42,040 nucleotides of DNA from Streptomyces sp. SolWspMP-5a-2 (GCF_900091845.1 NZ_FMCI01000370.1:1-42040), one strand, 5' to 3'; positions 7,803 through 15,882 are shown, counted from the first letter of the stretch. Made by a program: numbers and translations. Notes: a model not told the origin generated them from the sequence alone.

Positions 7803-8788
7803 AGGCCGCCGTCATCGAGTCCGTGGGCCGCGCCGTCGTCAGCGAGGTCCCCGACCCGACGCCGGGACCGCGTGACGTCGTCGTCGAGGTCGCCGCGTGC
7901 GGCATCTGCGGCACCGATCTGCACATCCTCCAGGGCGAGTTCGCGCCCAAGCTGCCGATCGTCCCGGGCCACGAGTTCGCGGGCGAGGTCGTCGGTGTCG
8001 GCGCCCAGGTCACCGAGGTGTCGGTGGGCGACCAGGTGGCCGTCGACCCGTCCCTGTACTGCTACGAGTGCCGGTTCTGCCGGGACGGCCACAACAACAT
8101 GTGCGAGCGGTGGGCCGCGATCGGCGTGACCACCGCGGGCGGCGCCGCCCAGTACGCGGTGGCGCCGGTGGCCAACTGCGTGAAGCTGCCCGAGCACATC
8201 CGCACCCAGGACGCGGCCCTGATCGAGCCGCTGTCCTGCGCGGTGCGCGGCTACGACGTCCTCAACTCCCGCCTCGGCGCCCGCGTCCTGATCTACGGCT
8301 CGGGCACCATGGGCCTGATGATGCTGGAGCTGGCCAAGCGCACCGGCGCCGCCAGCGTCGACGTCGTCGACCTCAACCCGACCCGTCTGGAGACCGCGCA
8401 GCGGCTCGGCGTCACCGGGGCCGCGGCCAACGCGGACGAGCTGGAGCGGCCGCAGGGCTGGGACGTCGTCGTCGACGCCACCGGCAACGCGGCGGCGATC
8501 CAGGACGGCCTCGGCCGGGTGGCGAAGGCGGGCACCTTCCTCCAGTTCGGGGTGGCCGACTACGCGACGCGGGTGACCATCGACCCGTACCGCATCTACA
8601 ACCAGGAGATCACCATCACCGGTTCGATGGCGGTCCTGCACAGCTTCGAGCGGGCGGCCGACCTGTTCGCGAACGGCGTGCTCGACCCGGAGATCTTCAT
8701 CAGCGACCGCATCGCGCTGGACAACTACCCGCAGGCTCTCGAGCAGTTCGCGGCGGGCGTCGGCCGGAAGATCGTGGTCGTGCCGTAA
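7799..8788 (+). CDS. Zinc-dependent alcohol (polyol) dehydrogenase
   Basis: A 329-residue medium-chain dehydrogenase. Catalytic zinc ligands and neighbours are Cys37 (CGICGTD), His58 and Glu59 (GHE). Structural zinc cysteines are 88, 91, 94 and 102 with the classical spacing. The Rossmann domain shows YGSGTMGLMMLELAK, followed by an acidic residue (VVDLNP) that favours NAD over NADP. It should oxidise the polyol brought in by the upstream transporter, giving the keto-sugar in the cytosol. The start overlaps permease 2 by 4 bp and it is the last gene before a strong hairpin. Sorbitol, arabitol or xylitol dehydrogenase are all compatible; threonine dehydrogenase is less likely in this operon. 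Confidence 0.8.
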   Translation: MKAAVIESVGRAVVSEVPDPTPGPRDVVVEVAACGICGTDLHILQGEFAPKLPIVPGHEFAGEVVGVGAQVTEVSVGDQVAVDPSLYCYECRFCRDGHNNMCERWAAIGVTTAGGAAQYAVAPVANCVKLPEHIRTQDAALIEPLSCAVRGYDVLNSRLGARVLIYGSGTMGLMMLELAKRTGAASVDVVDLNPTRLETAQRLGVTGAAANADELERPQGWDVVVDATGNAAAIQDGLGRVAKAGTFLQFGVADYATRVTIDPYRIYNQEITITGSMAVLHSFERAADLFANGVLDPEIFISDRIALDNYPQALEQFAAGVGRKIVVVP

Positions 8789-8812
8789 CGGACCCCACCC
8801 CCACCCCCCACA

Positions 8813-8854
8813 CGTTCGGGCCCGGAATCCCTCACAGGGTTCCGGGCCCGAACG
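8813..8854 (+). terminator. Strong hairpin terminator of the polyol operon
   Basis: Two 15-base arms (8813-8827 and 8840-8854) pair perfectly. The 12-base segment between them folds further through CCCT/AGGG around CAC. It lies 24 bp past the dehydrogenase stop. No T-tract follows. Confidence 0.8.
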
Positions 8855-8893
8855 GCGTCACCCAAACCGGCTCAAAGGTTCGACATCGGGTAA

Positions 8894-8920
8894 GGGAACG
8901 GTAAAGCGGTGTTGCTCGTT
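8894..8920 (+). promoter_or_regulatory. ECF-like promoter for the TerD gene
   Basis: GGGAAC (8894-8899) is followed after 18 bp by GTT (8918-8920). This layout resembles SigR-type promoters (GGAAT-N18-GTT). A start 6-8 bp after GTT would fall at or next to ATG 8929, giving a leaderless or nearly leaderless mRNA, consistent with the absence of a ribosome site. The same bases form an inverted repeat GGGAACG/CGTTCCC, so an operator is an alternative reading. Confidence 0.4.
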
Positions 8921-8928
8921 CCCCCTGC

Positions 8929-10119
8929 ATGACAGCTATGACCCCCGGCTCGAACATCCCTCTCTCCGTCGCCCGCGTGGTGGTGGACGTCGCCGCCCCC
9001 GTGCGGCTCGACGTATCGGGCCTGCTGCTCACCGGCGACGGCAAGGTGCGCTCCGACGACGACTTCATCTTCTACAACCAGCCGTCAGGGCCGGGCGTGA
9101 CGTACCGCTCGGGCGGCGGCACCGCGCCGGACGCGATCGTGGTGGACACCACCGCGGTCCCCCCGGGCATCGAGAAGATCGTCGTGACGGCGAGCCCCGA
9201 CGCGGCCGGTCAGACCTTCCAGGGCATCGAGCCGACGGCCACCCTCCGCGGCGCCGACGACCACAGCGTCCTGGCCACCTTCACTCCCCCGCAGCTCGGT
9301 GCCGAGACGGCGCTGGTGATCATGGAGATCTACCTGCGCAACGGCGCCTGGAAGGCCCGCGCGGTGGGCCAGGGCTACGCGAACGGCCTGGCCGGGATCG
9401 CGACGGACTTCGGCGTGACGGTGGAGGAGCCCGCCCCGGCCGCTCCCCCGGCCCCGCAGGCCGCTCCCCCGGCCCCGCAGATGGCGGCACCCCCGATGCC
9501 GTCGGCGCCGCCCGCCCCGCCCGCCGCCCCGCCGGGCACCGGCAAGGTCAACCTCGACAAAGGCCGCGTCAGCCTCCAGAAGAACCAGACCGTCTCCCTC
9601 GTCAAGGGCGGCCGCCCGCTGCTCTCCCAGGTCAGGATGGGCCTGGGCTGGGAGCCCGCCTACGGCGGCCGGGACATCGACCTGGACGCGTCGGTCATCG
9701 CCTACGGCCCCCAGCGCAACCACCTCGACAGCTGCTACTTCGGCAAGCTGACCATCCTCAACGGCGCGATCAAGCACTCGGGCGACAACCTCACCGGCGA
9801 GGGCGGCGGGGACGACGAGGTGATCGTCGTCGACCTCGGCCGCATCCCGCAGGAGGCGACCGGGCTGGTCTTCACGGTGAACTCCTTCTCCGGGCAGAAG
9901 TTCACGGAGGTCGCCAAGGCGTACTGCCGCCTGGTCGACGCCGCCACCGACGAGGAGCTGGTCCGCTTCGACCTCACGGGCGCCGAGCCGCAGACGGGCG
10001 TGCTGATGGCGAAGCTGATCCGCCAGTTCTCCGGCGAGTGGGAGATGACGGCCATCGGCGACTTCGTGAAGGCCCGCACGGTGCGGAACATGGTGAAGCC
10101 GGGGGCGCAGGCGCTGTAG
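8929..10119 (+). CDS. Tandem TerD-domain protein (tellurite/stress response family)
   Basis: A 396-residue protein with two TerD-like beta-sandwich domains, roughly residues 10-165 and 205-385. A Pro/Ala-rich linker (about 168-203) joins them. The second domain shows the calcium-binding-type motif GDNLTGEGGGDDEVIVVDL with clustered acidic residues; the first has a partial equivalent (SDDDFIFYNQPSGP). TerD proteins are calcium-binding cytoplasmic or membrane-surface proteins linked to tellurite resistance and stress, with unclear biochemical action. There is no signal peptide. No ribosome site precedes ATG 8929 or the in-frame ATG 8938, and the upstream promoter suggests a leaderless start. 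No other ter genes are adjacent, so it acts as a solitary copy. Confidence 0.85.
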   Translation: MTAMTPGSNIPLSVARVVVDVAAPVRLDVSGLLLTGDGKVRSDDDFIFYNQPSGPGVTYRSGGGTAPDAIVVDTTAVPPGIEKIVVTASPDAAGQTFQGIEPTATLRGADDHSVLATFTPPQLGAETALVIMEIYLRNGAWKARAVGQGYANGLAGIATDFGVTVEEPAPAAPPAPQAAPPAPQMAAPPMPSAPPAPPAAPPGTGKVNLDKGRVSLQKNQTVSLVKGGRPLLSQVRMGLGWEPAYGGRDIDLDASVIAYGPQRNHLDSCYFGKLTILNGAIKHSGDNLTGEGGGDDEVIVVDLGRIPQEATGLVFTVNSFSGQKFTEVAKAYCRLVDAATDEELVRFDLTGAEPQTGVLMAKLIRQFSGEWEMTAIGDFVKARTVRNMVKPGAQAL

Positions 10120-10137
10120 CCGCTCACCGGCCGGAAC

Positions 10138-10159
10138 GGGCCCCGGGCGACCGGGGCCC
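10138..10159. terminator. Bidirectional hairpin between convergent genes
   Basis: Arms GGGCCCCGG and CCGGGGCCC (9 bp) close a GCGA tetraloop. Outer CCGGCCGG copies at 10127-10134 and 10161-10168 can extend it. It lies between the converging TerD gene and the small membrane-protein gene and could serve both. Confidence 0.7.
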
Positions 10160-10177
10160 ACCGGCCGGGCCCGCCAC

Positions 10178-10492
10178 TCAGTCGCCCCGGTTCCCTGCCG
10201 CGTTCCTGCGGGCCGCCGCCACGAAGAGGACCGCGGCGGCCCCGGCGAAGCCCAGGCCCACGGTCGCGCAGAGCGTGACCGTCCGGGAGGAGGCGTCCGC
10301 CAGCCGGGGGACGCCGTTGACCAGGGCGAGCCCGTAGAGGCACAGCAGCGCCCAGGCGGTGAGCCGCGCCCCGGCCCCGCCCCGGCGCAGCCAGGACGGT
10401 GTCCGTCCCGCCAGGATCATCACCGCCACCGGAACCATCAGCACCGTGCACACGGCCAGCGCCACCGCGTGGTACACCGGATCGCCGTTCAC
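10178..10492 (-). CDS. Small integral membrane protein of unknown function
   Basis: A 104-residue protein with three hydrophobic stretches: YHAVALAVCTVLMVPVAVMIL, LTAWALLCLYGLALVNGV and LCATVGLGFAGAAAVLFVAA. Each is long enough to span the membrane. The start is GTG (10490-10492) preceded by a G-run on the reverse strand. I do not recognise a family. It lies downstream of, and on the same strand as, the LacI gene, with 83 bp between. No function is assigned. Confidence 0.6.
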   Translation of the reverse strand: MNGDPVYHAVALAVCTVLMVPVAVMILAGRTPSWLRRGGAGARLTAWALLCLYGLALVNGVPRLADASSRTVTLCATVGLGFAGAAAVLFVAAARRNAAGNRGD

Positions 10493-10575
10493 CTTCGCCC
10501 CCCGTCGCAGATGACCGGCAGCCTAGGGAGGGACGCGGCCCGCGTCCACGCCGGGGTGCGGGAGCCCGTCCCCGG

Positions 10576-11574
10576 TCAGGCCGACGCGCGGACGACCAGT
10601 TCGGGGACGACCCACGCGTCCGCCCCGCTCAGCGGCTCCTCACCGGCCCGCAGGCGGGCGACCTGCTCGACCGCGAGACGGCCGAGGCGGCGCTTGTCGA
10701 TGTGCAGGGTGCTCAGCGCGGGCTCCACCAGCTCGCCCAGCGAGAGCCCGTCGAAGCCGAGGACGGCGACGTCGTCCGGCACCCGGCGCCCCGCGCCCCG
10801 CGCGGCCCGGACCGCGCCGACGGCGATCAGGTCGTTGAAGCCGACGACGGCCGTCACCTCGGGCCGCCGCGCGAGCAGCCGCGCCATCCCCGCCCCGCCG
10901 CCGCTCACGCTGTGCTCGGGGCAGAGCACGATCCAGCTCTCGTCGACCGGCAGCCCGTGCCGCCGCACCGCGCGTTCGAAGGCGACACGGCGCGGCCCCG
11001 GCGCCCCCGCGTCGCCGTCCAGGAGGCCGATCGCCCGGTGCCCGGCCGCGACCAGGTGGGCGACACCGCGCTCCATGCCCGCGGCGACGTCGATGCCGAC
11101 CGCGCCGAACCTGGTCTGCCGCGGACCGCGTTCCAGCAGGACGAGCGGGACGCCGCCGAGGTGCCGAGCGAGCACCTCGTCGGCGTCGGTGAAGTAGCCG
11201 ACGACCGCGTCGGCCTGGTGCGAGAGCATGTCGAGCGCCTCCCGCTCGCGGCCCGGGTCGGTGCGGGAGTCCCACACCACGACCTGCCAGCCGCGCTGCT
11301 CGGCCGCCTCCAGGACACCCGCGGCGACCTCGGGGAAGTACGGGTTCATCAGGTCGGGGACGACGAGTCCGGTGGTCACCCCGCCCTTGCGGACCAGCCC
11401 GCGGGCGAACCGGCTGGGCCGGTAGTCGAGGCGGCGTGCCGCGTCCAGGACGCGTTCCTTGGTGGCGGGGTCGATCTCGCCCTTGTCGTTGACGGCACGG
11501 GAGACGGTCTGCCGTGACACACCGGCCAGGTGGGCGACGTCATGGATGGTGGCCCGGCGCCGGGCCCCGTCCAC
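10576..11574 (-). CDS. LacI-family transcriptional regulator
   Basis: A 332-residue LacI/GalR protein. The N-terminal helix-turn-helix is ATIHDVAHLAGVSRQTVSRAVN, followed by the hinge helix near RPSRFARGLVRKG. The rest is a periplasmic-binding-protein-like sugar-sensing domain starting TTGLVVPDLMNPYF. It ends in the usual FDGLSLGELVEPALSTLHIDK. I placed the start at GTG 11572-11574. The frame stays open further upstream, but a TACAGT -10-like element at 11642-11647 (reverse strand) would give a leader of about 60 nt and excludes the earlier GTGs. No obvious sugar operon lies beside it, so it may act elsewhere or on itself. Confidence 0.85.
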   Translation of the reverse strand: MDGARRRATIHDVAHLAGVSRQTVSRAVNDKGEIDPATKERVLDAARRLDYRPSRFARGLVRKGGVTTGLVVPDLMNPYFPEVAAGVLEAAEQRGWQVVVWDSRTDPGREREALDMLSHQADAVVGYFTDADEVLARHLGGVPLVLLERGPRQTRFGAVGIDVAAGMERGVAHLVAAGHRAIGLLDGDAGAPGPRRVAFERAVRRHGLPVDESWIVLCPEHSVSGGGAGMARLLARRPEVTAVVGFNDLIAVGAVRAARGAGRRVPDDVAVLGFDGLSLGELVEPALSTLHIDKRRLGRLAVEQVARLRAGEEPLSGADAWVVPELVVRASA

Positions 11575-11741
11575 CCGCCCGTCCCCCGTGTCCCGCGTGT
11601 CCCGCCCGTCCCGCTGCTGATCGTCCGCCCGCACGCCGTGCACTGTATCCGGAGGGGCCGTGGCCGTCGCCGCGCGGCCCCGCCGGAGGCGACAGGGCGG
11701 GACGGGCGGCGGACGGCGACGTCGGTCAGTCGGCGTCGGGC

Positions 11742-11828
11742 GTCCGGCGACCGGCGACAGGCAGCCGGAGTGCGGCATCCGGTGCCCGGTGCCCGGCGAC
11801 CAATGTCCAGTGTCCGGCGACCGGCGAC
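11742..11828. repeat. 17-bp direct repeat in the acdS-lacI gap
   Basis: GTCCGGCGACCGGCGAC occurs at 11742-11758 and 11812-11828, 70 bp apart. CCGGTGCC/CCGGCGACC-like words fill the space between. The gap (11575-11834) holds no gene I can support. The repeats directly follow the acdS stop codon on the reverse strand. Confidence 0.5.
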
Positions 11829-11834
11829 CGGGCT

Positions 11835-12869
11835 CTAGAACAGCGCGCTGTAGGCGTTCAGGGCGGGCTGGCCGCCGAGGTGGGCGTACAGGACGGTGGA
11901 GTCGCGGGCGATCTCGCCGCGCTTCACCAGGTCGACGAGCCCGGCCATCGACTTGCCCTCGTAGACGGGGTCGGTGACCATCCCCTCGGTGCGTGCCGCG
12001 AGCCGCATCGCCTCCAGGGTCGTCTCGTCGGGGATGCCGTACGTCCCGGCGTGGTAGCGCTCGTCCAGCTCGACGTCCGCCTCCGTCAGCTCCCTCTCGA
12101 CGCCGATGAGCCGACCGGTGCGGTCGGCGATCCTGGCGATCTGCTCCCGGGTCCTGGCGGGGGCCGCGGAAGCGTCGACGCCGATCACCCGGCGGGGTCG
12201 GCCGCCCGCCTGCTCCAGCGCGGCGAACCCGGCGACCATCCCGGCCTGCGTGGATCCGGTCACCGAGCAGACGATCACGGTGTCGAAGAAGACGTCCGCC
12301 TCGCGCTCCTGCTCCGCGACCTCGTAGGCCCAGTTGGCGAAGCCCAGGCCGCCCAGCGGATGGTCCGAGGCACCGGCCGGGACGGCGTACGGCTTGCCGC
12401 CGGACTCCTCGACCTCGCGCAGCGCCCGCTCCCAGCTCTCCTTGAACCCGATGTCGAACCCGGCCCGCACCAGCCGGACGTCCGCCCCGGCCAGTCGGCT
12501 GATCAGGATGTTGCCGACCTTGTCGTAGACGGAGTCCGGCCACTCCACCCAACTCTCCTGGAGCAGCACGCACTTGAGCCCGGCGCGGGCGGCGACGGCG
12601 GCGACCTGGCGGGTGTGGTTGGACTGGACGCCGCCGATCGAGACGAGCGTGTCGCAGCCCTGCGCGAGGGCGTCGGCGACCAGGTACTCCAGCTTGCGGG
12701 TCTTGTTGCCGCCGTACGCGATACCGGAGTTGCAGTCCTCCCGCTTGGCCCAGAGGGAGGCGCCGCCGAGGTGGTCGGTGAGCCGGGCCAGCGGGTGGAT
12801 CGGGGACGGGCCGAACAGCAGCGGGTAACGCTCGTACGAGGCGATGGACTTGGCGGGCGGGGGTGTCAT
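11835..12869 (-). CDS. acdS: 1-aminocyclopropane-1-carboxylate deaminase
   Basis: A 344-residue PLP enzyme of the tryptophan-synthase beta fold. It cleaves ACC, the plant ethylene precursor, to 2-oxobutyrate and ammonia. Lys56 in GGNKTRK is the PLP Lys, and SIGGVQSNHTRQVAAVAA is the substrate loop. The residues known to separate ACC deaminase from D-cysteine desulfhydrase are the ACC-type ones: Glu304 in YEGK and Leu331 in AHLGG (desulfhydrases have Ser/Thr there). The rest, for example CSVTGSTQAGMV and the C-terminus PALNAYSALF, is also typical. GGAGG precedes the ATG. It lies 15 bp downstream of a GntR regulator on the same strand, so the two are probably co-transcribed. This fits a soil or plant-associated life. 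Confidence 0.88.
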   Translation of the reverse strand: MTPPPAKSIASYERYPLLFGPSPIHPLARLTDHLGGASLWAKREDCNSGIAYGGNKTRKLEYLVADALAQGCDTLVSIGGVQSNHTRQVAAVAARAGLKCVLLQESWVEWPDSVYDKVGNILISRLAGADVRLVRAGFDIGFKESWERALREVEESGGKPYAVPAGASDHPLGGLGFANWAYEVAEQEREADVFFDTVIVCSVTGSTQAGMVAGFAALEQAGGRPRRVIGVDASAAPARTREQIARIADRTGRLIGVERELTEADVELDERYHAGTYGIPDETTLEAMRLAARTEGMVTDPVYEGKSMAGLVDLVKRGEIARDSTVLYAHLGGQPALNAYSALF

Positions 12870-12884
12870 GGTTCCTCCGGAGGG

Positions 12885-13532
12885 TCAGTCGTCGTCGGCG
12901 AGTTCGGCGAGGCTGCGCCAGATCTCGGCGGTGACACGGACCGCGTCGTCCACGTCGCCGGCCGCGCAGGCGTCGATCAACTGCTCGTGCAGGCCCGCCG
13001 AACGGCAGCTGCCGCCCTCACCGAAGCGCTGCCGCTCCAGTCGGCGCACGAGCGGGGTGTGACGGGTGATGGTGGCCGCGGCGGCGCGGTTGGCGGCGAC
13101 CCGCACGAGGACGTCGTGCAGCGCGTCGTCGGCGGCCAGCGCCCCGTCCACGTCGCCCACGGAGACGGCGGTGGCGAACCGCTCGTTGGCCGCGCGCATC
13201 GCCAGGACGTCGGCGCCGGTCAGCCGGGGCACCGCGACCCGGGTGGCCAGCTCGTGCATGGCGCCGACGACGGCGGCGGCGTCCCGGACGTCGGCGGCGA
13301 CGACCGGGGTCACCCGGGTGTAGCTCTGCGGCTTGCTCTCCAGCAGTCCCTCGTCCACGAGGCGGGAGAACGCCTCGCGCACGGGGGCCCGGGACAGGCC
13401 GAGCCGCTCGGCGAGGTCGGCGTCCCGCACCACCGCGCCGGGCTCGATGCGCCCGGTCACGATGGCGTCCCGGATCGATGCGTAGGCGCGGTCCCTGAGC
13501 AGGGTGCGCCGGACGGGTCGCAGAGGCTCCAT
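12885..13532 (-). CDS. GntR-family (FCD domain) regulator of acdS
   Basis: A 215-residue FadR-subfamily GntR protein. The N-terminal winged helix (about residues 9-75) contains IRDAIVTGRIEPGAVVRDADLAERLG, followed by SRAPVREAFSRLVDEGLL. An all-helical FCD ligand domain follows, with metal/ligand His candidates in DDALHDVLV and LHEQLIDA. No ribosome site precedes ATG 13530-13532, and the promoter places the transcription start at the ATG, so a leaderless mRNA is likely. A 25-bp palindrome covers the start codon and promises autoregulation. Because acdS follows in the same unit, the regulator would control ACC deaminase through its own promoter, with ACC or a related amino acid as a possible effector (inferred). 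Confidence 0.85.
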   Translation of the reverse strand: MEPLRPVRRTLLRDRAYASIRDAIVTGRIEPGAVVRDADLAERLGLSRAPVREAFSRLVDEGLLESKPQSYTRVTPVVAADVRDAAAVVGAMHELATRVAVPRLTGADVLAMRAANERFATAVSVGDVDGALAADDALHDVLVRVAANRAAAATITRHTPLVRRLERQRFGEGGSCRSAGLHEQLIDACAAGDVDDAVRVTAEIWRSLAELADDD

Positions 13533-13568
13533 GACTGAAATGTTAGATGTCAGTCACGGGCGCGACAA
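13532..13568 (-). promoter_or_regulatory. gntR-acdS promoter with overlapping operator
   Basis: On the reverse strand TTGTCG (13563-13568) and TAACAT (13540-13545) are spaced 17 bp, a good sigma-70-type promoter. Its start would be at or next to the A of the gntR ATG. The inverted repeat at 13532-13556 has perfect 7-bp arms TGACTGA/TCAGTCA around 11 bp, with 20 of 24 off-centre positions symmetric. It covers the -10 box, transcription start and start codon. Confidence 0.7.
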
Positions 13569-13948
13569 GGGGCCGCTTCGGTGCGCACGGGGAAGGGCGC
13601 GTCCCGCACCCCCCGTTTGAAGTGCGGGCCGCGCCCGGCAGGATCGGCGTCGCACTGAGCCTGGTGGGACGCCGCGCACCCACTGTAGGAGGCGGGCCGT
13701 GAGAGGGGCGAGGTCATTACCCGCCCGTCCGTGCCCGGCCGGGCACGGACGGGACCGGAGACCGCCGGAAGCGGCCCCGCGACGGCCAGGAGCGGCGCCG
13801 GAACAGGCCCTGAGCAGGGCCGGAACAGGGCCGGAGCCCGAGCGGGCGCCGACCGGAGACCGATCCGGACCAGATCATCCGGAACAGGTCGGGCGGCCGC
13901 TTCCGGGGACCGCCGGACCCGCGCCCGGGGCCCTGTCCCGGACTCTTC
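13569..13948. other. Gap between gntR and the next gene, with low-complexity frame
   Basis: These 380 bp hold no gene I can confirm. A 92-codon GTG frame (13699-13977, plus strand) is preceded by AGGAGG at 13688-13693. However, its product is a Pro/Ala/Gly/Arg low-complexity chain built from repeated CCGGAACAGG-like words, and it runs into the opposite-strand gene, so it is not called. A perfect 30-bp palindrome lies at 13724-13753. Confidence 0.4.
13724..13753 (-). terminator. Perfect 30-bp palindrome, possible terminator
   Basis: Two 15-base arms meet without a spacer (centre between 13738 and 13739). It lies about 200 bp past the stop of the reverse-strand gene that ends at 13949. It could end that transcript before the gntR promoter, or serve as a protein-binding site. 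As RNA it would need to open a few central pairs to form a loop. Confidence 0.4.
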
Positions 13949-15382
13949 TCAACCCCCGTGCTGGGAACGGGCCTTGAAGGCGGCCTTGCGGGCCTCCTTG
14001 GCGATCCGCTTGTCCGGGTGCAGTCGCCCCATGGCCTCCAGGACGTCGGCGGTGGCGGGGTGCTCGACCCGCCAGGCGGCGTCGAAGAAACCGCGGTGCT
14101 GGGCCGCCAGCCCCTGGACCAGGGCGCGCAGCTCCTCGGAGTTGCCCTCGGCGGCGAGCTGCGCGGCGACCGTGTCGATGGTCAGCCAGAAGATCAGGTC
14201 CTCGGAGGGCGCGGGCACGTCCCGGCAGCCGTTCTCGGTGAGCCAGACCCGGGCCAGGCCGCCGAGTTCGGCGTCGTCGAGGACCTCGCGCAGCGCGGGT
14301 TCGGCCTCGGCGCCGACCAGCGAGAGGGCCTGCTGGCAGTGGAGCCTGCGCAGCGGTGCGGCGGGGTCCTGGCCGCGCGCGGCGGACAGCAGGTCGCGGG
14401 CCGCGTCGAGGGGCGCGCGGCGGCGCACCCACTGGTCGATCTCGGCCTGCGCGGCGGCCTGCGGGAACGTCGCGGTGCCGTCGAGGAGCGCGTCGGCGTC
14501 CTTGTCGGCGAGGTCGCCGACGGCGGGCGCGGCGAGACCGGCCTCCAGGAGCCGGGCGCGCAGCCCGTAGCGGCCGAGCGGGGTGAGGCGGACCATGCCG
14601 TAGCGGGAGACGTCGGTGTCGTCGACGGGGGCGGCGGGCTCCTCGTCGGCGTCCGCCATCAGGGCCTCGTCGACGGGCTGGTACTCGACCAGGCCGACCG
14701 GTTCGAGCAGGCGGAACTGGTCGTCGAGGCGCATCATCGCGTCGGAGACCTGCTCCAGGACATCGTTGGTGGGCTCGCCCATATCGCTGGGCACGATCAT
14801 CGAGGCGGCGAGGGCGGGCAGCGGGACGGGGGCGTCGCCGGGTCCGTCCTCGGTGACGGTGAGCAGGTAGAGGTTGCCGAGGACGCCGTCGAGGAACTCG
14901 GCCTCGGCCTCGGGGTCCCAGTCGAGTCCGGTGAGGTCCGGCTCGCCGGGGCCGTCGACGGCGTCGATCAGTCCGTCGAGGTCGGGGACGGTGGCGTCGG
15001 CGAGGACGGTCTCCAGAGCGGTGAGCCAGAGGCCGAGCACGTCGTGCGGGGAACCGGCCAGCAGGGCGAGGTCCTCGCCCGCGGTGACGGTGCCGTCGCT
15101 GTCGTCGTCGGCGTCGGCGATCTCCACCAGGCCGGTGTCGACGGCGACCCGCCACGCCTCGCTGGCGTACGCGGTGGCGTCCTCGCCGGTCAGGCCGAGG
15201 GCCTCGGCGGCGGCGGGGAGCTGCTCGTCGACGAGGCCGCCGCCGGCGTCGACCCGGGTGCCGGGACCGGCCCAGCGGGCGAGCAGCGCGGCCCGGGAGA
15301 GCAGGGGCGTGGACAGCGCGTCCCGCGCCAGCTCCGCTTCGGAGTGCAGCCGCACCGGCGGCAGGGGGGAGCTGTCTGGCAT
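13949..15382 (-). CDS. Conserved actinobacterial protein of unknown function
   Basis: A 477-residue, acidic, Ala/Leu/Asp-rich protein without signal peptide or membrane segment. The N-terminal half includes LARWAGPGTRVDAGGGLVDEQLP and a stretch TPLGRYGLRARLLEAG that looks like a winged-helix fragment. The C-terminal part (about 330-477) is helical and repeat-like (LREVLDDAELGGLARVWL, then VEHPATADVLEAMGRLHPDKRIAKEARKAAFK), recalling HEAT-type repeats. GAGGAG lies before the ATG. I know similar genes in Streptomyces only as hypothetical proteins. The helical repeats would suit protein-protein contact, but no function is assigned. Confidence 0.7.
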   Translation of the reverse strand: MPDSSPLPPVRLHSEAELARDALSTPLLSRAALLARWAGPGTRVDAGGGLVDEQLPAAAEALGLTGEDATAYASEAWRVAVDTGLVEIADADDDSDGTVTAGEDLALLAGSPHDVLGLWLTALETVLADATVPDLDGLIDAVDGPGEPDLTGLDWDPEAEAEFLDGVLGNLYLLTVTEDGPGDAPVPLPALAASMIVPSDMGEPTNDVLEQVSDAMMRLDDQFRLLEPVGLVEYQPVDEALMADADEEPAAPVDDTDVSRYGMVRLTPLGRYGLRARLLEAGLAAPAVGDLADKDADALLDGTATFPQAAAQAEIDQWVRRRAPLDAARDLLSAARGQDPAAPLRRLHCQQALSLVGAEAEPALREVLDDAELGGLARVWLTENGCRDVPAPSEDLIFWLTIDTVAAQLAAEGNSEELRALVQGLAAQHRGFFDAAWRVEHPATADVLEAMGRLHPDKRIAKEARKAAFKARSQHGG

Positions 15383-15882
15383 CGGCTGGTTCTCCTCGGG
15401 CCGGGTGGGTCTCGGCCGCTCAGCCTAGACGGATTTGGGACCATGCCGCCCGGTTCCTCTCCCGGCCCGCGTCAGGACATGGCCGAAACCCCGGCGGGGA
15501 GCGCAGTGGGCACGGGGGATCGCGTACGAAAAGGGGTGCGGGCGGGGGCCGGGGGCGGGTCAGGACAGGGTCGCCGGGCTGTGCGGGGCACGGTCGCCGC
15601 CCATCGTGTCCCCGCCGTCCCGGCGGTCACGGCGGCCCGGGAGGGATCACGTCCGGGCACGTCGACCGCCCGCCGGGACCCGGCCACCGGTGCGGGCACC
15701 CCGGGTCGGGGCGGGTCAGGCACCGCGGCCCGGGGCCGGTGGCACCGCCCGAGCCCGGGGCCGCCGCCGCCACGCCGTCGCCGGAGACGACATCGACCGG
15801 AAACCGGCTCCCCGGGACGGCGCGAGCGCCCGGCCGACCGCTGCCGGCGGGGCACTCGCGCGGAACTGCGGGTGACGGTCCC
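15383..15882. other. 500-bp G/C-rich gap before the integrated element
   Basis: I see no supported gene here. Open frames exist in several phases only because stops are rare in such G/C-rich DNA, and their products are low-complexity Arg/Pro/Gly chains. Before the element inserted, this stretch would have been the DNA directly downstream of dapD. Confidence 0.5.

Noticed and set aside
9445..9540. Repeated CCCCCGGCCCCGCAG units as a possible mobile repeat
   Set aside because: They encode the Pro/Ala linker between the two TerD domains and are explained by that low-complexity coding.
13699..13977. 92-codon GTG frame with an AGGAGG site
   Set aside because: The product is a repetitive Pro/Ala/Gly/Arg chain and it runs into the opposite-strand gene; the ribosome site alone is not enough.
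15435..15875. Open frames in the gap before the element
   Set aside because: Several phases are open at once and all give Arg/Pro-rich sequence, which points to base composition and not to coding.
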